From: Treponema sp. UBA1240
GTDB lineage: Bacteria > Spirochaetota > Spirochaetia > Treponematales > Treponemataceae
Direction of reading: 5' to 3'
Length of the DNA: 16,234 nucleotides
Assembly: GCA_002308875.1 (NCBI GenBank)
Contig: DBWK01000099.1
Location: forward strand, 1 to 16,234
A model generated the notes under the pieces. The model did no database searches, was not told the DNA's origin, and was given only the letters and a program-made list of their open reading frames with translations. Position numbers and translations under genes: made by a program. Within the stretch, counting starts at the first letter, position 1, and every line of letters begins with the position of its first letter. This document shows, one piece after another, positions 1 through 8,166 of the stretch.

Positions 1-600
1 GACGGAATGCTGCCCGATCCCAAATTTACCGAACACTATCTGGACATAGTGAACGAAGAAATAGAACGGCTCAACAAGATAATCGTGGACTTTTTGTTTG
101 CTGTCCGCCCTATTTCCGCAACGCTTGTTCCGCTGGACATAAACAATCTCATCCGCTCCATGGCGGAGTTCATAAAGCCCGAACTGGATTCCAAAAAGAT
201 AGAACTCCAGCTGGATTTGATGACAAAAGCTCCCGACCTTATGCTTGACGAGCAGCTTACAAAACAGGTTATCATAAACCTTGTGCAGAATTCGGTCGCA
301 GCGATGAAAAACGGCGGAATTCTTTATATTTCTACAAAGTTTTCGGACGACAAGATTATTCTTACCATAGCCGACAACGGCGAAGGAATGGATGAGCAGA
401 CCTTGAGCCGTATATTTGAGCCGTATTTTACTACAAAAGCGAACGGAACAGGTCTCGGGCTTACAATGGTTTACAAGATTATAAAGGAAACCGGCGGCGA
501 TATTCACGCAAAGTCGTTTCCGGGAGAAGGCACTGTTTTTACAATCTCGCTGCCCGTTCCGCAAAAAGAATTAAGGTTGATTGAACAAAAGGAAGAATAA
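1..600 (+). CDS. Sensor histidine kinase, C-terminal part (NtrB/AtoS-like)
   Basis: This is the 3' part of a sensor kinase gene that begins left of the window; the frame is open from base 1. The first ~40 residues look like the second helix of the dimerisation domain, so the phospho-accepting histidine lies outside. The rest is an HATPase_c domain. It shows the N box (NLVQNSVAAM), the G1 box (DNGEGMD), the F box (IFEPYFTT) and the G2 box (GTGLGLTMVYKI). It should autophosphorylate and pass phosphate to the regulator encoded next. The stop at 598-600 lies one base before that gene's GTG start, and the regulator's ribosome binding site is inside the kinase's last codons, so the two are probably translationally coupled. 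The signal sensed cannot be told because the input domain is missing. Confidence 0.93.
   Translation, partial: DGMLPDPKFTEHYLDIVNEEIERLNKIIVDFLFAVRPISATLVPLDINNLIRSMAEFIKPELDSKKIELQLDLMTKAPDLMLDEQLTKQVIINLVQNSVAAMKNGGILYISTKFSDDKIILTIADNGEGMDEQTLSRIFEPYFTTKANGTGLGLTMVYKIIKETGGDIHAKSFPGEGTVFTISLPVPQKELRLIEQKEE
589..595 (+). promoter_or_regulatory. Ribosome binding site deciding a GTG start at 602
   Basis: AAGGAAG lies six bases before GTG 602, inside the end of the kinase gene. A TTG further upstream at 581 has no comparable site, so GTG is preferred. Confidence 0.7.
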
Positions 601-601
601 C

Positions 602-1948
602 GTGAAATTTAAGATACTGATTATAGATGATGAAAAAAACATACGCGAAGGACTTGCCACTGCGCTTGAGATGGACGGCTACAACACTGTCGTTGCCGAA
701 AACGGCGAAAAAGGTTTGGAGTGCGTAAACAAGGGCGACATTGACCTTGTAATTACCGACCTGCGTATGCCGGGCATCAGCGGCGAAGAAGTGCTGCAAA
801 AAATCACATCCGAAATTCCCGGTCTTCCCGTAATCGTGCTTACGGGACACGGCAGCATAGATTCTGCAGTTAGCGCAATGCATTCCGGTGCATACGACTT
901 TTTAACAAAACCTCTGAACTTGGAACATCTCTCGCTTGTGGTAAAACGCGCGCTTAAAAACCGCGAGCTCCAGATACAGAACAAACAGCTGCAGGAAGAA
1001 ATCAGCAAATCCAAGCCTTTTGAATCAATTATAGGCAAAAGCGCAGAAATGCAGAAAATATATCAGATGATTCAAAAAGTTGCAGGAAGCAAAGCTTCTG
1101 TTCTCATAACAGGCGAAAGCGGCGTTGGTAAGGAACTTGTCGCACATGCGATTCATAATCTTTCACCCCGCAAAAATAACCCTCTTGTAATTGTAAACTG
1201 CTCCGCCCTTTCCGAAAGCTTGCTTGAAAGCGAACTGTTCGGACACGAAAAAGGTGCTTTTACCGGCGCAGCAGCTCGCAAAAGAGGACGCTTTGAGCTG
1301 GCGAACGGCGGCACAATTTTTTTGGACGAAATAGGCGAAATAAACCAAAGCATACAGGTAAAGATTTTGCGTGTTCTGCAGGACAAACGCTTTGAACGCG
1401 TAGGTGGTGAAGAAACACTGGAAGTTGACGTGCGCGTTATTGCGGCAACAAACCGTGATTTGGAAGAAGAAATAAAAAAAGGCAATTTTAGAGAAGACTT
1501 GTTCTACAGGCTCAACGTTGTTCACATTCACGTGCCGCCTTTGCGTGACCGCAAGGATGATATTCCGCTTTTAATCAACGAGTTTATGCAGGAGTTCGCA
1601 AAAGAAAACGGCAAGGACATAAAGAACATCGATAACCATGCAAGAGCCGCGCTCTACAAGTACAGCTGGCCCGGAAACATCCGCCAGCTCAAAAACTGCA
1701 TGGAAAGCGCAGTCGTAATGTGTTCGTCCGATACCATAACACTGAACGACCTGCCGCCGACCATTAAGTCCGAATCATCCGTAAACTCAATGCAGATTCC
1801 GTTCGGCGTAACCCTTGAAGAAGCGGAAAAAATCATCATACAGCAAACCCTTGCACAGAATCAGGGCAACAAGTCAAAAACGGCGGAAGTACTCGGTATC
1901 GGTAGAAAAACCCTTCACCGCAAGCTGGACGAATACGAAGAAAACTAA
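602..1948 (+). CDS. Sigma-54-dependent response regulator (NtrC/AtoC family)
   Basis: A 448-residue regulator with the standard three-part layout. The receiver domain (about 1-120) has the acidic pair D9-D10, the likely phosphoacceptor D53 in ITDLRMPG, and K103 in LTKPLN. The AAA+ domain (about 140-375) has Walker A GESGVGKE (171-178), the sigma-54 contact loop GAFTGA (218-223) and Walker B TIFLDEIGE (238-246). A Fis-type helix-turn-helix ends the protein (about 408-445). When phosphorylated, such proteins drive open-complex formation by RNA polymerase carrying RpoN. The partner kinase is encoded immediately upstream. I saw no convincing -24/-12 promoter in the window's intergenic regions, so its targets are probably elsewhere. 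The AtoC name used for treponeme homologues does not imply acetoacetate metabolism. All key residues are present. Confidence 0.96.
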   Translation: MKFKILIIDDEKNIREGLATALEMDGYNTVVAENGEKGLECVNKGDIDLVITDLRMPGISGEEVLQKITSEIPGLPVIVLTGHGSIDSAVSAMHSGAYDFLTKPLNLEHLSLVVKRALKNRELQIQNKQLQEEISKSKPFESIIGKSAEMQKIYQMIQKVAGSKASVLITGESGVGKELVAHAIHNLSPRKNNPLVIVNCSALSESLLESELFGHEKGAFTGAAARKRGRFELANGGTIFLDEIGEINQSIQVKILRVLQDKRFERVGGEETLEVDVRVIAATNRDLEEEIKKGNFREDLFYRLNVVHIHVPPLRDRKDDIPLLINEFMQEFAKENGKDIKNIDNHARAALYKYSWPGNIRQLKNCMESAVVMCSSDTITLNDLPPTIKSESSVNSMQIPFGVTLEEAEKIIIQQTLAQNQGNKSKTAEVLGIGRKTLHRKLDEYEEN

Positions 1949-1954
1949 ACGCTC

Positions 1955-2917
1955 ATGGATTTTAAAAAATATATACTTGGCCAAAACGACGAAGGAAGAA
2001 GGCTCGACAGAATTTGCAGAAAATTTCTTCCGTCTCTGCCGCTTTCGCTCATATACAAGAACATAAGAAGCGGTTTTATACGCCTGAACGGTAAAAAGAC
2101 CACAGCCGAATCAAAAACAGCCGCTGGCGATGAGCTTTGGATAGCGTCTGTAATTACGGACGAAAAACAACCTCAAACGGAAACAATACAGGATTTGCAG
2201 TTTGAAACGGTTTTTAAAAACACGCATATATGGGTAATCAACAAACCATACGGTATTCCTGTGCAAAAAGCAAAATCCGGACAGCTCAGTCTTGATGAAG
2301 TTATCAAAAGCAGGTACAAAACGGAATCTGCCGACACTTCCCTTTCTTTTCAACCCGGACCGCTTCACCGGCTTGATACATGCACAACAGGACTGCTCGC
2401 TTTTTCGCAGAGTCTTGCGGGGGCACAGTGGTTTTCGGATGCGATTGCTACGCACACAGTAAAAAAAACTTATATCGGGCTTGTAGAAGGACTGCTGAAA
2501 AGTGAAACGGAATGGCAGGACAGCCTTACACAGAACAAAAACGTACCGCAGGGAAACTTCCATACAATGAGCGTTTCCGATGCAGGGAAAAAAGCCGTTA
2601 CAATTGCAAACCCGATTTCATACGGCAAATACGGCAGCACGCCGGTTTCACTCGTGGAGTTCCGTATTCCAACCGGTCGCACGCACCAAATCCGCGTGCA
2701 AAGTGCCTCTCACGGTTTTCCGCTTTTGGGCGACACAGCCTACAACAGTTCTGTCAACCTTGAAAAAGAAGGTTTCCAGCGGTATTTGCTCCATGCACAA
2801 AAGCTTGAAATTCCAAATGATAACCCTATCGGTCTTCCCCAAAAACTTACAGCTGATTTTAGCCCTCAATTCAATCATTTTTTGTCAATTTGCTTGATTG
2901 AAACGCCGAATGAATAG
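1955..2917 (+). CDS. RluA-family RNA pseudouridine synthase
   Basis: A 320-residue enzyme that isomerises uridine to pseudouridine in rRNA or tRNA. Residues 14-65 form an S4-like RNA-binding domain (start RRLDRICRKF). The catalytic domain has the signature PLHRLDTCTTGLLAF with catalytic D141; the family more often has TSG where this has TTG. The second motif GRTHQIRVQSASHG (241-254) is intact and is followed by LLGDTAYN. The ATG lies six bases after the regulator's stop, with no clear ribosome binding site, so it may depend on coupling to upstream translation. Whether it matches RluC, RluD or another member cannot be decided from motifs alone. Confidence 0.92.
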   Translation: MDFKKYILGQNDEGRRLDRICRKFLPSLPLSLIYKNIRSGFIRLNGKKTTAESKTAAGDELWIASVITDEKQPQTETIQDLQFETVFKNTHIWVINKPYGIPVQKAKSGQLSLDEVIKSRYKTESADTSLSFQPGPLHRLDTCTTGLLAFSQSLAGAQWFSDAIATHTVKKTYIGLVEGLLKSETEWQDSLTQNKNVPQGNFHTMSVSDAGKKAVTIANPISYGKYGSTPVSLVEFRIPTGRTHQIRVQSASHGFPLLGDTAYNSSVNLEKEGFQRYLLHAQKLEIPNDNPIGLPQKLTADFSPQFNHFLSICLIETPNE

Positions 2918-2944
2918 TAAACTGTTATAAAGGATTTTATTGGA

Positions 2945-3823
2945 ATGAAAAACCTGCATGACCTTCTTTGGTTTGTTAAAGGTGTTACAGTATATGCTCT
3001 TGTAGGAGAAAGCGGAACAGGAAAAAGTTTCAGGGCAAAGCTTCTTGCTCAGTCTTACGGAATAGAGCTTATCATAGACGACGGTCTATTGATAAAAAAC
3101 GATAAAATCCTTGCCGGACATTCCGCAAAAAAGGAAAAAACGTTCCTTGCCGCAGTCCGCGTTGCGCTTTTTGATGACAAACAACACCGCGACGAAATAG
3201 CAAAAGCCCTGCAAAAGCTCAACTTCAAAAAAATTCTTGTTCTCGGTACGTCCGAAAAAATGGTTATAAAGATAACTACAAGACTTCAGCTCCCGCAGCC
3301 GTCTAAGATAATCCATATAGAAGACATTGCCACAAAAGAAGAGATTGAACAGGCAATACGTTCGCGCCGAATTGAGGGAAAACACGTTATTCCTGTACCG
3401 TCCATAGAAATAAAGCAGAACTACCCAAAAATCTTTTACAACAGAATCCGCGTTATCCTTAAAAACAAAAAGAAAGCGTTTACACCTGGTAATTCAAAAG
3501 TATTTGAAAAATCAATCGTGCGCCCGGAATTTTCCAAAAAAGGACGCATAAGCATTTCGGAAGCGGCAATAACACAAATGGTAATGCACTGTGTTTCGGA
3601 ATTTGATCCACAGATAATCGTAAAAAAGCTCACAATTAAAACAAACCCCGAAAGCTACCGATTGATAATAATGGTAGACGTTCCGTTCGGAACCCAGCTG
3701 GCGGGAAAGATTCACAACCTGCAGCAGTATATCATCGAGAACATCGAAAAATACACCGGCATTCTGATAGAAGAAGTAAGCATAATAATTGACAAGGTTA
3801 CGGTTCAAAAAACAACTGACTAA
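2945..3823 (+). CDS. P-loop nucleotide-binding protein with Asp23/Gls24-like C-terminus
   Basis: A 292-residue protein of unknown function. The N-terminal half is a small P-loop domain with Walker A GESGTGKS (21-28); an acidic stretch LIIDDG (42-47) may serve as a second nucleotide-binding motif. No other kinase or AAA+ signature was found. Residues about 199-286, starting GRISISEAAITQMV and ending near EEVSIIIDKV, resemble the alkaline-shock Asp23/Gls24 fold: the helix-then-strand pattern and the TGILIEEVSI segment fit. There is no signal peptide, so it should be cytoplasmic. AAAGGA at 2929-2934 lies 10 bases before the ATG. It sits between a pseudouridine synthase and an exported TPR protein in the same run. 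The P-loop is certain; the Asp23 assignment is by eye. Confidence 0.75.
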   Translation: MKNLHDLLWFVKGVTVYALVGESGTGKSFRAKLLAQSYGIELIIDDGLLIKNDKILAGHSAKKEKTFLAAVRVALFDDKQHRDEIAKALQKLNFKKILVLGTSEKMVIKITTRLQLPQPSKIIHIEDIATKEEIEQAIRSRRIEGKHVIPVPSIEIKQNYPKIFYNRIRVILKNKKKAFTPGNSKVFEKSIVRPEFSKKGRISISEAAITQMVMHCVSEFDPQIIVKKLTIKTNPESYRLIIMVDVPFGTQLAGKIHNLQQYIIENIEKYTGILIEEVSIIIDKVTVQKTTD

Positions 3824-3829
3824 AAGGAG
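3824..3829 (+). promoter_or_regulatory. Ribosome binding site deciding a TTG start at 3837
   Basis: AAGGAG lies seven bases before TTG 3837. Starting there gives a clean signal peptide, whereas the open frame further upstream overlaps the preceding gene and puts a charged stretch before it. Confidence 0.75.
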
Positions 3830-3836
3830 CATAATT

Positions 3837-4955
3837 TTGAAGAAACTCTTAGCTTTACTGATTTTGTTTTCAACATTTTCACTATTATTCGCACAGTCTG
3901 ATTTATACGAAATCAAATACGATTCCGTTGAAGCAAAAATTCCGTCCATTACGGAACAAATTCTTAACTCATACGGAAAGTTCAACAGCGTTTTTCACTT
4001 TCCGGCGGACGGTCCGGGATTTAAGTACAAGATAAGCATATTTGCGGACAAAAAAGCGTACAAACAGTATGTGGCAGATAAAACCGATTCAGTGGAACCC
4101 AAAAACGAAACGGTTCTGCTGCAACATTCGGCGGCTTCAAAGTCGGAACTGGTAATATATACACCGGAAGTTGACAAAAACATTCTTACGCGGCAGCTTT
4201 TTAACCAGTATTTGTACAGTTTTATGGCGGAACCTCCGGCATGGCTGCTTTACGGTGCTTCAATCTACTTTGAAGAATACAAAGATACAGAAAACCCCTG
4301 GCTTGAAACGGCCAAAAATCTTTTTGCGTCAGCAAATACAAAGCTTACTGCAGCTCAGATTTTGGAAGCAAACAGTGACACCTACCCTTCTGATAATTTT
4401 ATTCCACAATCATGGCTTTTGTTCCGCTTTTTGATTGAAACGCCCAAATCCGCAAATTCAAGACTTTTCCACGATGGCATTAACGAAGTCATAAACAATT
4501 CGTATTCCACAACAGATCCGTTTTTAGACTATTACAAAAAATGGCTTAATCAAAAGGAATTTGAAAAAGACTTTGAAGACTTTGTTTCAAACCTGCATTC
4601 CGTAAGAGAAGATGTCCTTAACGGCATCAACGCATATATGAACAAGGATTATACAACCGCAACAGTATATTTTTCGCAGGCACTTTCCACTGATAACAAA
4701 AACGCCACCGCTGCATATTACACCGCATTGTGTTATTACGACCAAAAGGACTACAAGAACGCTGATATCTGGTATAAAAAGGCGCTTTCATTAGGTTCTG
4801 ATCCGGCACTCATAAACTGGGGACTTGGGGCCTGCGCTTATGCGGATGCACGTTACGACGAAGCAACCGTTTATCTTTTAAAAGCCAAGCAGCTTGACGA
4901 AGCAACATACGGAAAACGCGTAGACGAGCTTATGCAGTACATTCCGGTAAAATAA
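3837..4955 (+). CDS. Exported TPR protein with a degenerate peptidase-MA-like region
   Basis: A 372-residue protein starting at TTG. Residues 1-20 (MKKLLALLILFSTFSLLFAQ) form a signal peptide, so it is periplasmic or envelope-associated. Residues about 60-150 resemble the peptidase-MA (gluzincin) layout: a segment where HExxH would be expected (here NQYLY, 123-127), then PPAWLLYGASIYFEEY (133-148), which resembles the family's PxWLxEGLAxY segment. The zinc ligands are missing, so it is not expected to be a protease. Three TPR-like repeats follow at about 259-292, 293-326 and 327-360, suggesting a binding scaffold. It ends the upstream gene run and is followed directly by a terminator. Position beside lptD hints at a role in the envelope, but nothing shows this directly. 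Confidence 0.82.
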   Translation: MKKLLALLILFSTFSLLFAQSDLYEIKYDSVEAKIPSITEQILNSYGKFNSVFHFPADGPGFKYKISIFADKKAYKQYVADKTDSVEPKNETVLLQHSAASKSELVIYTPEVDKNILTRQLFNQYLYSFMAEPPAWLLYGASIYFEEYKDTENPWLETAKNLFASANTKLTAAQILEANSDTYPSDNFIPQSWLLFRFLIETPKSANSRLFHDGINEVINNSYSTTDPFLDYYKKWLNQKEFEKDFEDFVSNLHSVREDVLNGINAYMNKDYTTATVYFSQALSTDNKNATAAYYTALCYYDQKDYKNADIWYKKALSLGSDPALINWGLGACAYADARYDEATVYLLKAKQLDEATYGKRVDELMQYIPVK

Positions 4956-4965
4956 CTTGTAACTG

Positions 4966-4990
4966 ACGGCGGGAGATACCCGCCGTTTTT
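4966..4990 (+). terminator. Intrinsic terminator after the five-gene run
   Basis: A perfect 8-bp stem, ACGGCGGG (4966-4973) and CCCGCCGT (4979-4986), with loop AGATA is followed by a run of T. It should end transcription from the upstream genes and separate them from lptD. Confidence 0.9.
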
Positions 4991-5005
4991 ATTTATGTAC
5001 AAGAC

Positions 5006-5035
5006 TTAAAAATTGTTATATTCTGTTTGTATAAC
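5006..5035 (+). promoter_or_regulatory. Possible lptD promoter
   Basis: TTAAAA (5006-5011) and TATAAC (5030-5035) are 18 bases apart. The -35 is poor and the -10 fair. A start near 5042 would fall just before the ribosome binding site at 5044 and after the TTG at 5027. Confidence 0.35.
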
Positions 5036-5043
5036 AACAATCC

Positions 5044-5047
5044 GGAG
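5044..5047 (+). promoter_or_regulatory. Ribosome binding site pointing to a CTG start
   Basis: GGAG lies six bases before CTG 5054. No ATG, GTG or TTG is in frame at a suitable distance downstream. Confidence 0.55.
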
Positions 5048-5053
5048 TTATTT

Positions 5054-8000
5054 CTGAAAAAAAATACGCTTGCCGTTCTTATCATTACAGTTTTTTCTCT
5101 TTTGAGCACCCGGACTTTATTTGCGCAGTCTTCCGGCACGGTAAGTGTAATTACCATTATGCAGGCAAAAAGAACTGAAACAATTAAAGACAAAAAAGAC
5201 GGCAGAGATTTGGTTTCTTTTTCGGGTTCAGTTGTTTTAACGATAGAAAAAGGTGCAACGTTCATACGAATAAAAGCGGACCAGGTAAACTTTGACAGAG
5301 AGCGTAATATGCTTTATGCTTCGGGCAATGTTTACATGGAAGAAACAGACGAATCAAACGCTTATAAAGAGATGAAGGGAACGTCACTGCTTTTAAACAC
5401 AAATTCACTTGAAGGCGTTTTTGATCAGACAAAGCTCAAACAGACACAAACCTATTCTTCAACAAGCGGCGAAAACTCCGTAATGGTTCTTTCGGCAAAT
5501 CTTTTCAGCAGGGATGATTCCGGCGTTGTTGCGTTCAAAAAAAGCCAGCTCACTTTTTGCGAAGACGAAAACCCGCACTGGAAAATCAAGGCAACCCGCG
5601 CATGGCTTTTGCCAGGAGGCGAATTCTCTTTTCTCAATGCGCTTTTGTATGTAGGTCACATTCCGGTTGCATATCTGCCGTTTTTTTACTACCCCAAGGA
5701 CGAAATGATTTTTCATCCCTCGTTCGGTTACAGACCGAGAGTCGGTTACTACACGCAGACTACAACTTACCTCATAGGTCGCAAACCGCTTTCAACACAA
5801 ACGGATTCCGACGGCTTTTTTAACCTTTCCAGCACAAACCGGCTTATGGAACAACGACGTGAAGGACTTTTTCTGCGTAATTTGGACACCCCGCTGCCTT
5901 TGAGCAAGCAGTCAAGCGACTACCTTAAGATGCTGGGAGACATTTACTCAAACCTCGGTGGTATGTTTGGATTTGACGGTTCTTTTGTACCTCAAGACAG
6001 CTTTTTTTCTTCATTCAAGTTTTCCGCTCTAATGGGCTTAAGCCGAAACCTCTATTTTACTGAAGGTGATGCTCTTTACAGTCCTTACAACAAAGCCGGA
6101 AAATCTGAATGGAACAAATCCACATTCACGGGTATAACAATGCCCTTTAGATATTACGCAAACGTTGCGTTTGAAACAAACACTTCGCCGTTCAGATTTG
6201 CAGTTTCGCTGCCGGTTTATTCCGATCCGTACTTTAACTCCGACTTTATGAACCGCAAAGAAGATATAAACTGGCTTAACTTTATTACAGAGCCGGGAGT
6301 AACACGGGCAGCGGAAGCCGAAAAAGAAAAAGACACCGAAATTGATTCATTCAGCTGGAAAATGAACGGCAGCTGGTCACCGAACTTAAGCAAGCTTTCG
6401 CCGTATTTTAATTTCAGCATTACGTCGTACCGGTCACAGATTGATTTTCAGTCAAAAAGTGCAAAAAAGGCTAATTCTGTTTCGCCGGACCGCAAATTCT
6501 TTTATCCGTCTAAAATTGTACCGTTTGAAATTTATGCAAACTTTTCAGGAACAATTCTCCAGTATCCGTTTCTTGAAAAAACGACGGAAAAAACAACGCC
6601 GCCCATACCGGAACTTGAAAAACCCGAATTCTTCACAAAGACCGAAGACCAAAGCTCCGGAACAAATACTGTACCAACGTTTCCTATGCTTTCAGTACCA
6701 TCGCTTTCAAAACGGGAAGTTGAACCTTTTACATTCAAGATGTCTTATTCCGTAACGCCGGGCTTTACTTCGCTTTATACATATTCTCCAAATGCCTGGG
6801 CAACACCATACGAAAGTTCGTGGGATCAGTACATGTCGAACTTTCTATCAGTCTCAGGCAAAGGAATCCTTAAGGAAGAAGCCGCCATACAAGGCGGTGT
6901 AATTGGTTTTACGCACACATACACGCTTTCCACTATGTATCAGAAACACCCCGACATTTCTGAAACATACTATCCGAACGAAAAAAGCCGAAGCAACATT
7001 ACACTCAGTGATTACAAGGCAAGAAAATTTGATTTGACCGAAAGCACCAGTTTTTCGATCAAACCTTTTATTTTTACCAAATACTTTTTTAATAGCGGCA
7101 TTTTCTTTAACAGCGAAAAATATCTTATAAAGACAGAATTCGTCGGTACAGAAAAAGATCCTCTCTGGGAACTCAAAAAGTTTGAAGACAAACGTGAAAA
7201 TTACCTCACGAATGAGGTTACACTTACACTTGCAGCAGACGAACCGGCGCATTCACAGAAACTGAGCCTCAGATACAGCGTACCGCCGCTTTTGCCGTCA
7301 AGAAAAGTTTCAGCAGATTTTGTTTTTCCGGGTATTTCAACCCACATGGAAAGCGGAATGGCAATCGAATCTGAAGATGACGAAAAATGGAAATATCTGC
7401 CTTTTGTCGAAAACAGCAATATGTCGTTTTTTAACAACAAGCTTAACGTAAGTCAAACTTACAAATACGAAATAGAAAAAAAACACCACGAATACATAAC
7501 CGCATCTCTGGGCTACAACGGATTCGGCGTTGATTTTTCGAGCATGTATACAACAGGATATACCTTTAGTTACAGCAAAGGCTGGCAGAGCGACAAAAAC
7601 GAAGTACTGCGTCCATACCAGCTGACTTTTAAATACAACAGTCCCGACAAACTATTCAAATTCTGGCACAACAGAGTCCAAATCAAACCAAGAATAAAGA
7701 CTGTGGTTGCATGGGATTTACTGCGTCCGCCGTTGAGTTATATGACATTTGACACTGAAATTGAAATGCTTGTAAGCGAATTTACAAGTATCTCGTTCTC
7801 GTCCGAATCACGGAACGACGTTATTTTCCGTTATATTCAGGAAGGAATGGACTACGAACCGCAAATTCCCGGTGAAATGGACCTGATGACAGATCTTTTA
7901 AACTCATTCGCATTCGGAAACAAGTATCTGAGGCAGCAGTCGGGATTCAAGCTGAAAAGCCTTTCGATGGCAATGATTCATAATCTTGACGACTGGAATG

Positions 8001-8164
8001 TTTCTTCCAAAATGACCATTTCACCGCGTCTTATCGAAGAGAATAACTCAAGCCATTACGACTACTCACCGTATTTTACGTTCTCGGTTATCTGGAAACC
8101 TGTTACCGGCGTAAAAGCAACAGTTACCGACGAATACGGCGACATAAAGCTCAACAACAAGTAA
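5054..8164 (+). CDS. lptD: LptD-like outer-membrane assembly protein
   Basis: About 1036 residues from the CTG, or 1045 if TTG 5027 is used. A signal peptide, KKNTLAVLIITVFSLL then STRTLFAQ, directs it to the envelope. An N-terminal OstA/LptA-like jelly-roll region follows (about 35-150: SFSGSVVLTIEKGATF, IKADQVNFDRERNMLYASGNV). The rest is long, rich in aromatic residues and alternating strands, as expected for the LptD beta-barrel, with a Pro/Ser/Thr-rich stretch near 520-555. LptD normally inserts lipopolysaccharide into the outer leaflet. T. pallidum lacks LPS yet has an LptD-like protein (TP0515, as I recall), so the cargo here may be another glycolipid. The protein does not end in the aromatic residue typical of barrel signals. 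The gene converges on the PhnP-like gene with two bases between the stop codons. Confidence 0.82.
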   Translation: MKKNTLAVLIITVFSLLSTRTLFAQSSGTVSVITIMQAKRTETIKDKKDGRDLVSFSGSVVLTIEKGATFIRIKADQVNFDRERNMLYASGNVYMEETDESNAYKEMKGTSLLLNTNSLEGVFDQTKLKQTQTYSSTSGENSVMVLSANLFSRDDSGVVAFKKSQLTFCEDENPHWKIKATRAWLLPGGEFSFLNALLYVGHIPVAYLPFFYYPKDEMIFHPSFGYRPRVGYYTQTTTYLIGRKPLSTQTDSDGFFNLSSTNRLMEQRREGLFLRNLDTPLPLSKQSSDYLKMLGDIYSNLGGMFGFDGSFVPQDSFFSSFKFSALMGLSRNLYFTEGDALYSPYNKAGKSEWNKSTFTGITMPFRYYANVAFETNTSPFRFAVSLPVYSDPYFNSDFMNRKEDINWLNFITEPGVTRAAEAEKEKDTEIDSFSWKMNGSWSPNLSKLSPYFNFSITSYRSQIDFQSKSAKKANSVSPDRKFFYPSKIVPFEIYANFSGTILQYPFLEKTTEKTTPPIPELEKPEFFTKTEDQSSGTNTVPTFPMLSVPSLSKREVEPFTFKMSYSVTPGFTSLYTYSPNAWATPYESSWDQYMSNFLSVSGKGILKEEAAIQGGVIGFTHTYTLSTMYQKHPDISETYYPNEKSRSNITLSDYKARKFDLTESTSFSIKPFIFTKYFFNSGIFFNSEKYLIKTEFVGTEKDPLWELKKFEDKRENYLTNEVTLTLAADEPAHSQKLSLRYSVPPLLPSRKVSADFVFPGISTHMESGMAIESEDDEKWKYLPFVENSNMSFFNNKLNVSQTYKYEIEKKHHEYITASLGYNGFGVDFSSMYTTGYTFSYSKGWQSDKNEVLRPYQLTFKYNSPDKLFKFWHNRVQIKPRIKTVVAWDLLRPPLSYMTFDTEIEMLVSEFTSISFSSESRNDVIFRYIQEGMDYEPQIPGEMDLMTDLLNSFAFGNKYLRQQSGFKLKSLSMAMIHNLDDWNVSSKMTISPRLIEENNSSHYDYSPYFTFSVIWKPVTGVKATVTDEYGDIKLNNK

Positions 8165-8166
8165 TC

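Noticed and set aside
539..883. Open frame on the minus strand over the receiver domain
   Set aside because: It is antisense to a clearly conserved response regulator and has no ribosome binding site or family features.
602..1948. Acetoacetate regulator AtoC in the strict sense
   Set aside because: Only the family-level motifs match, and no short-chain fatty acid genes are nearby.
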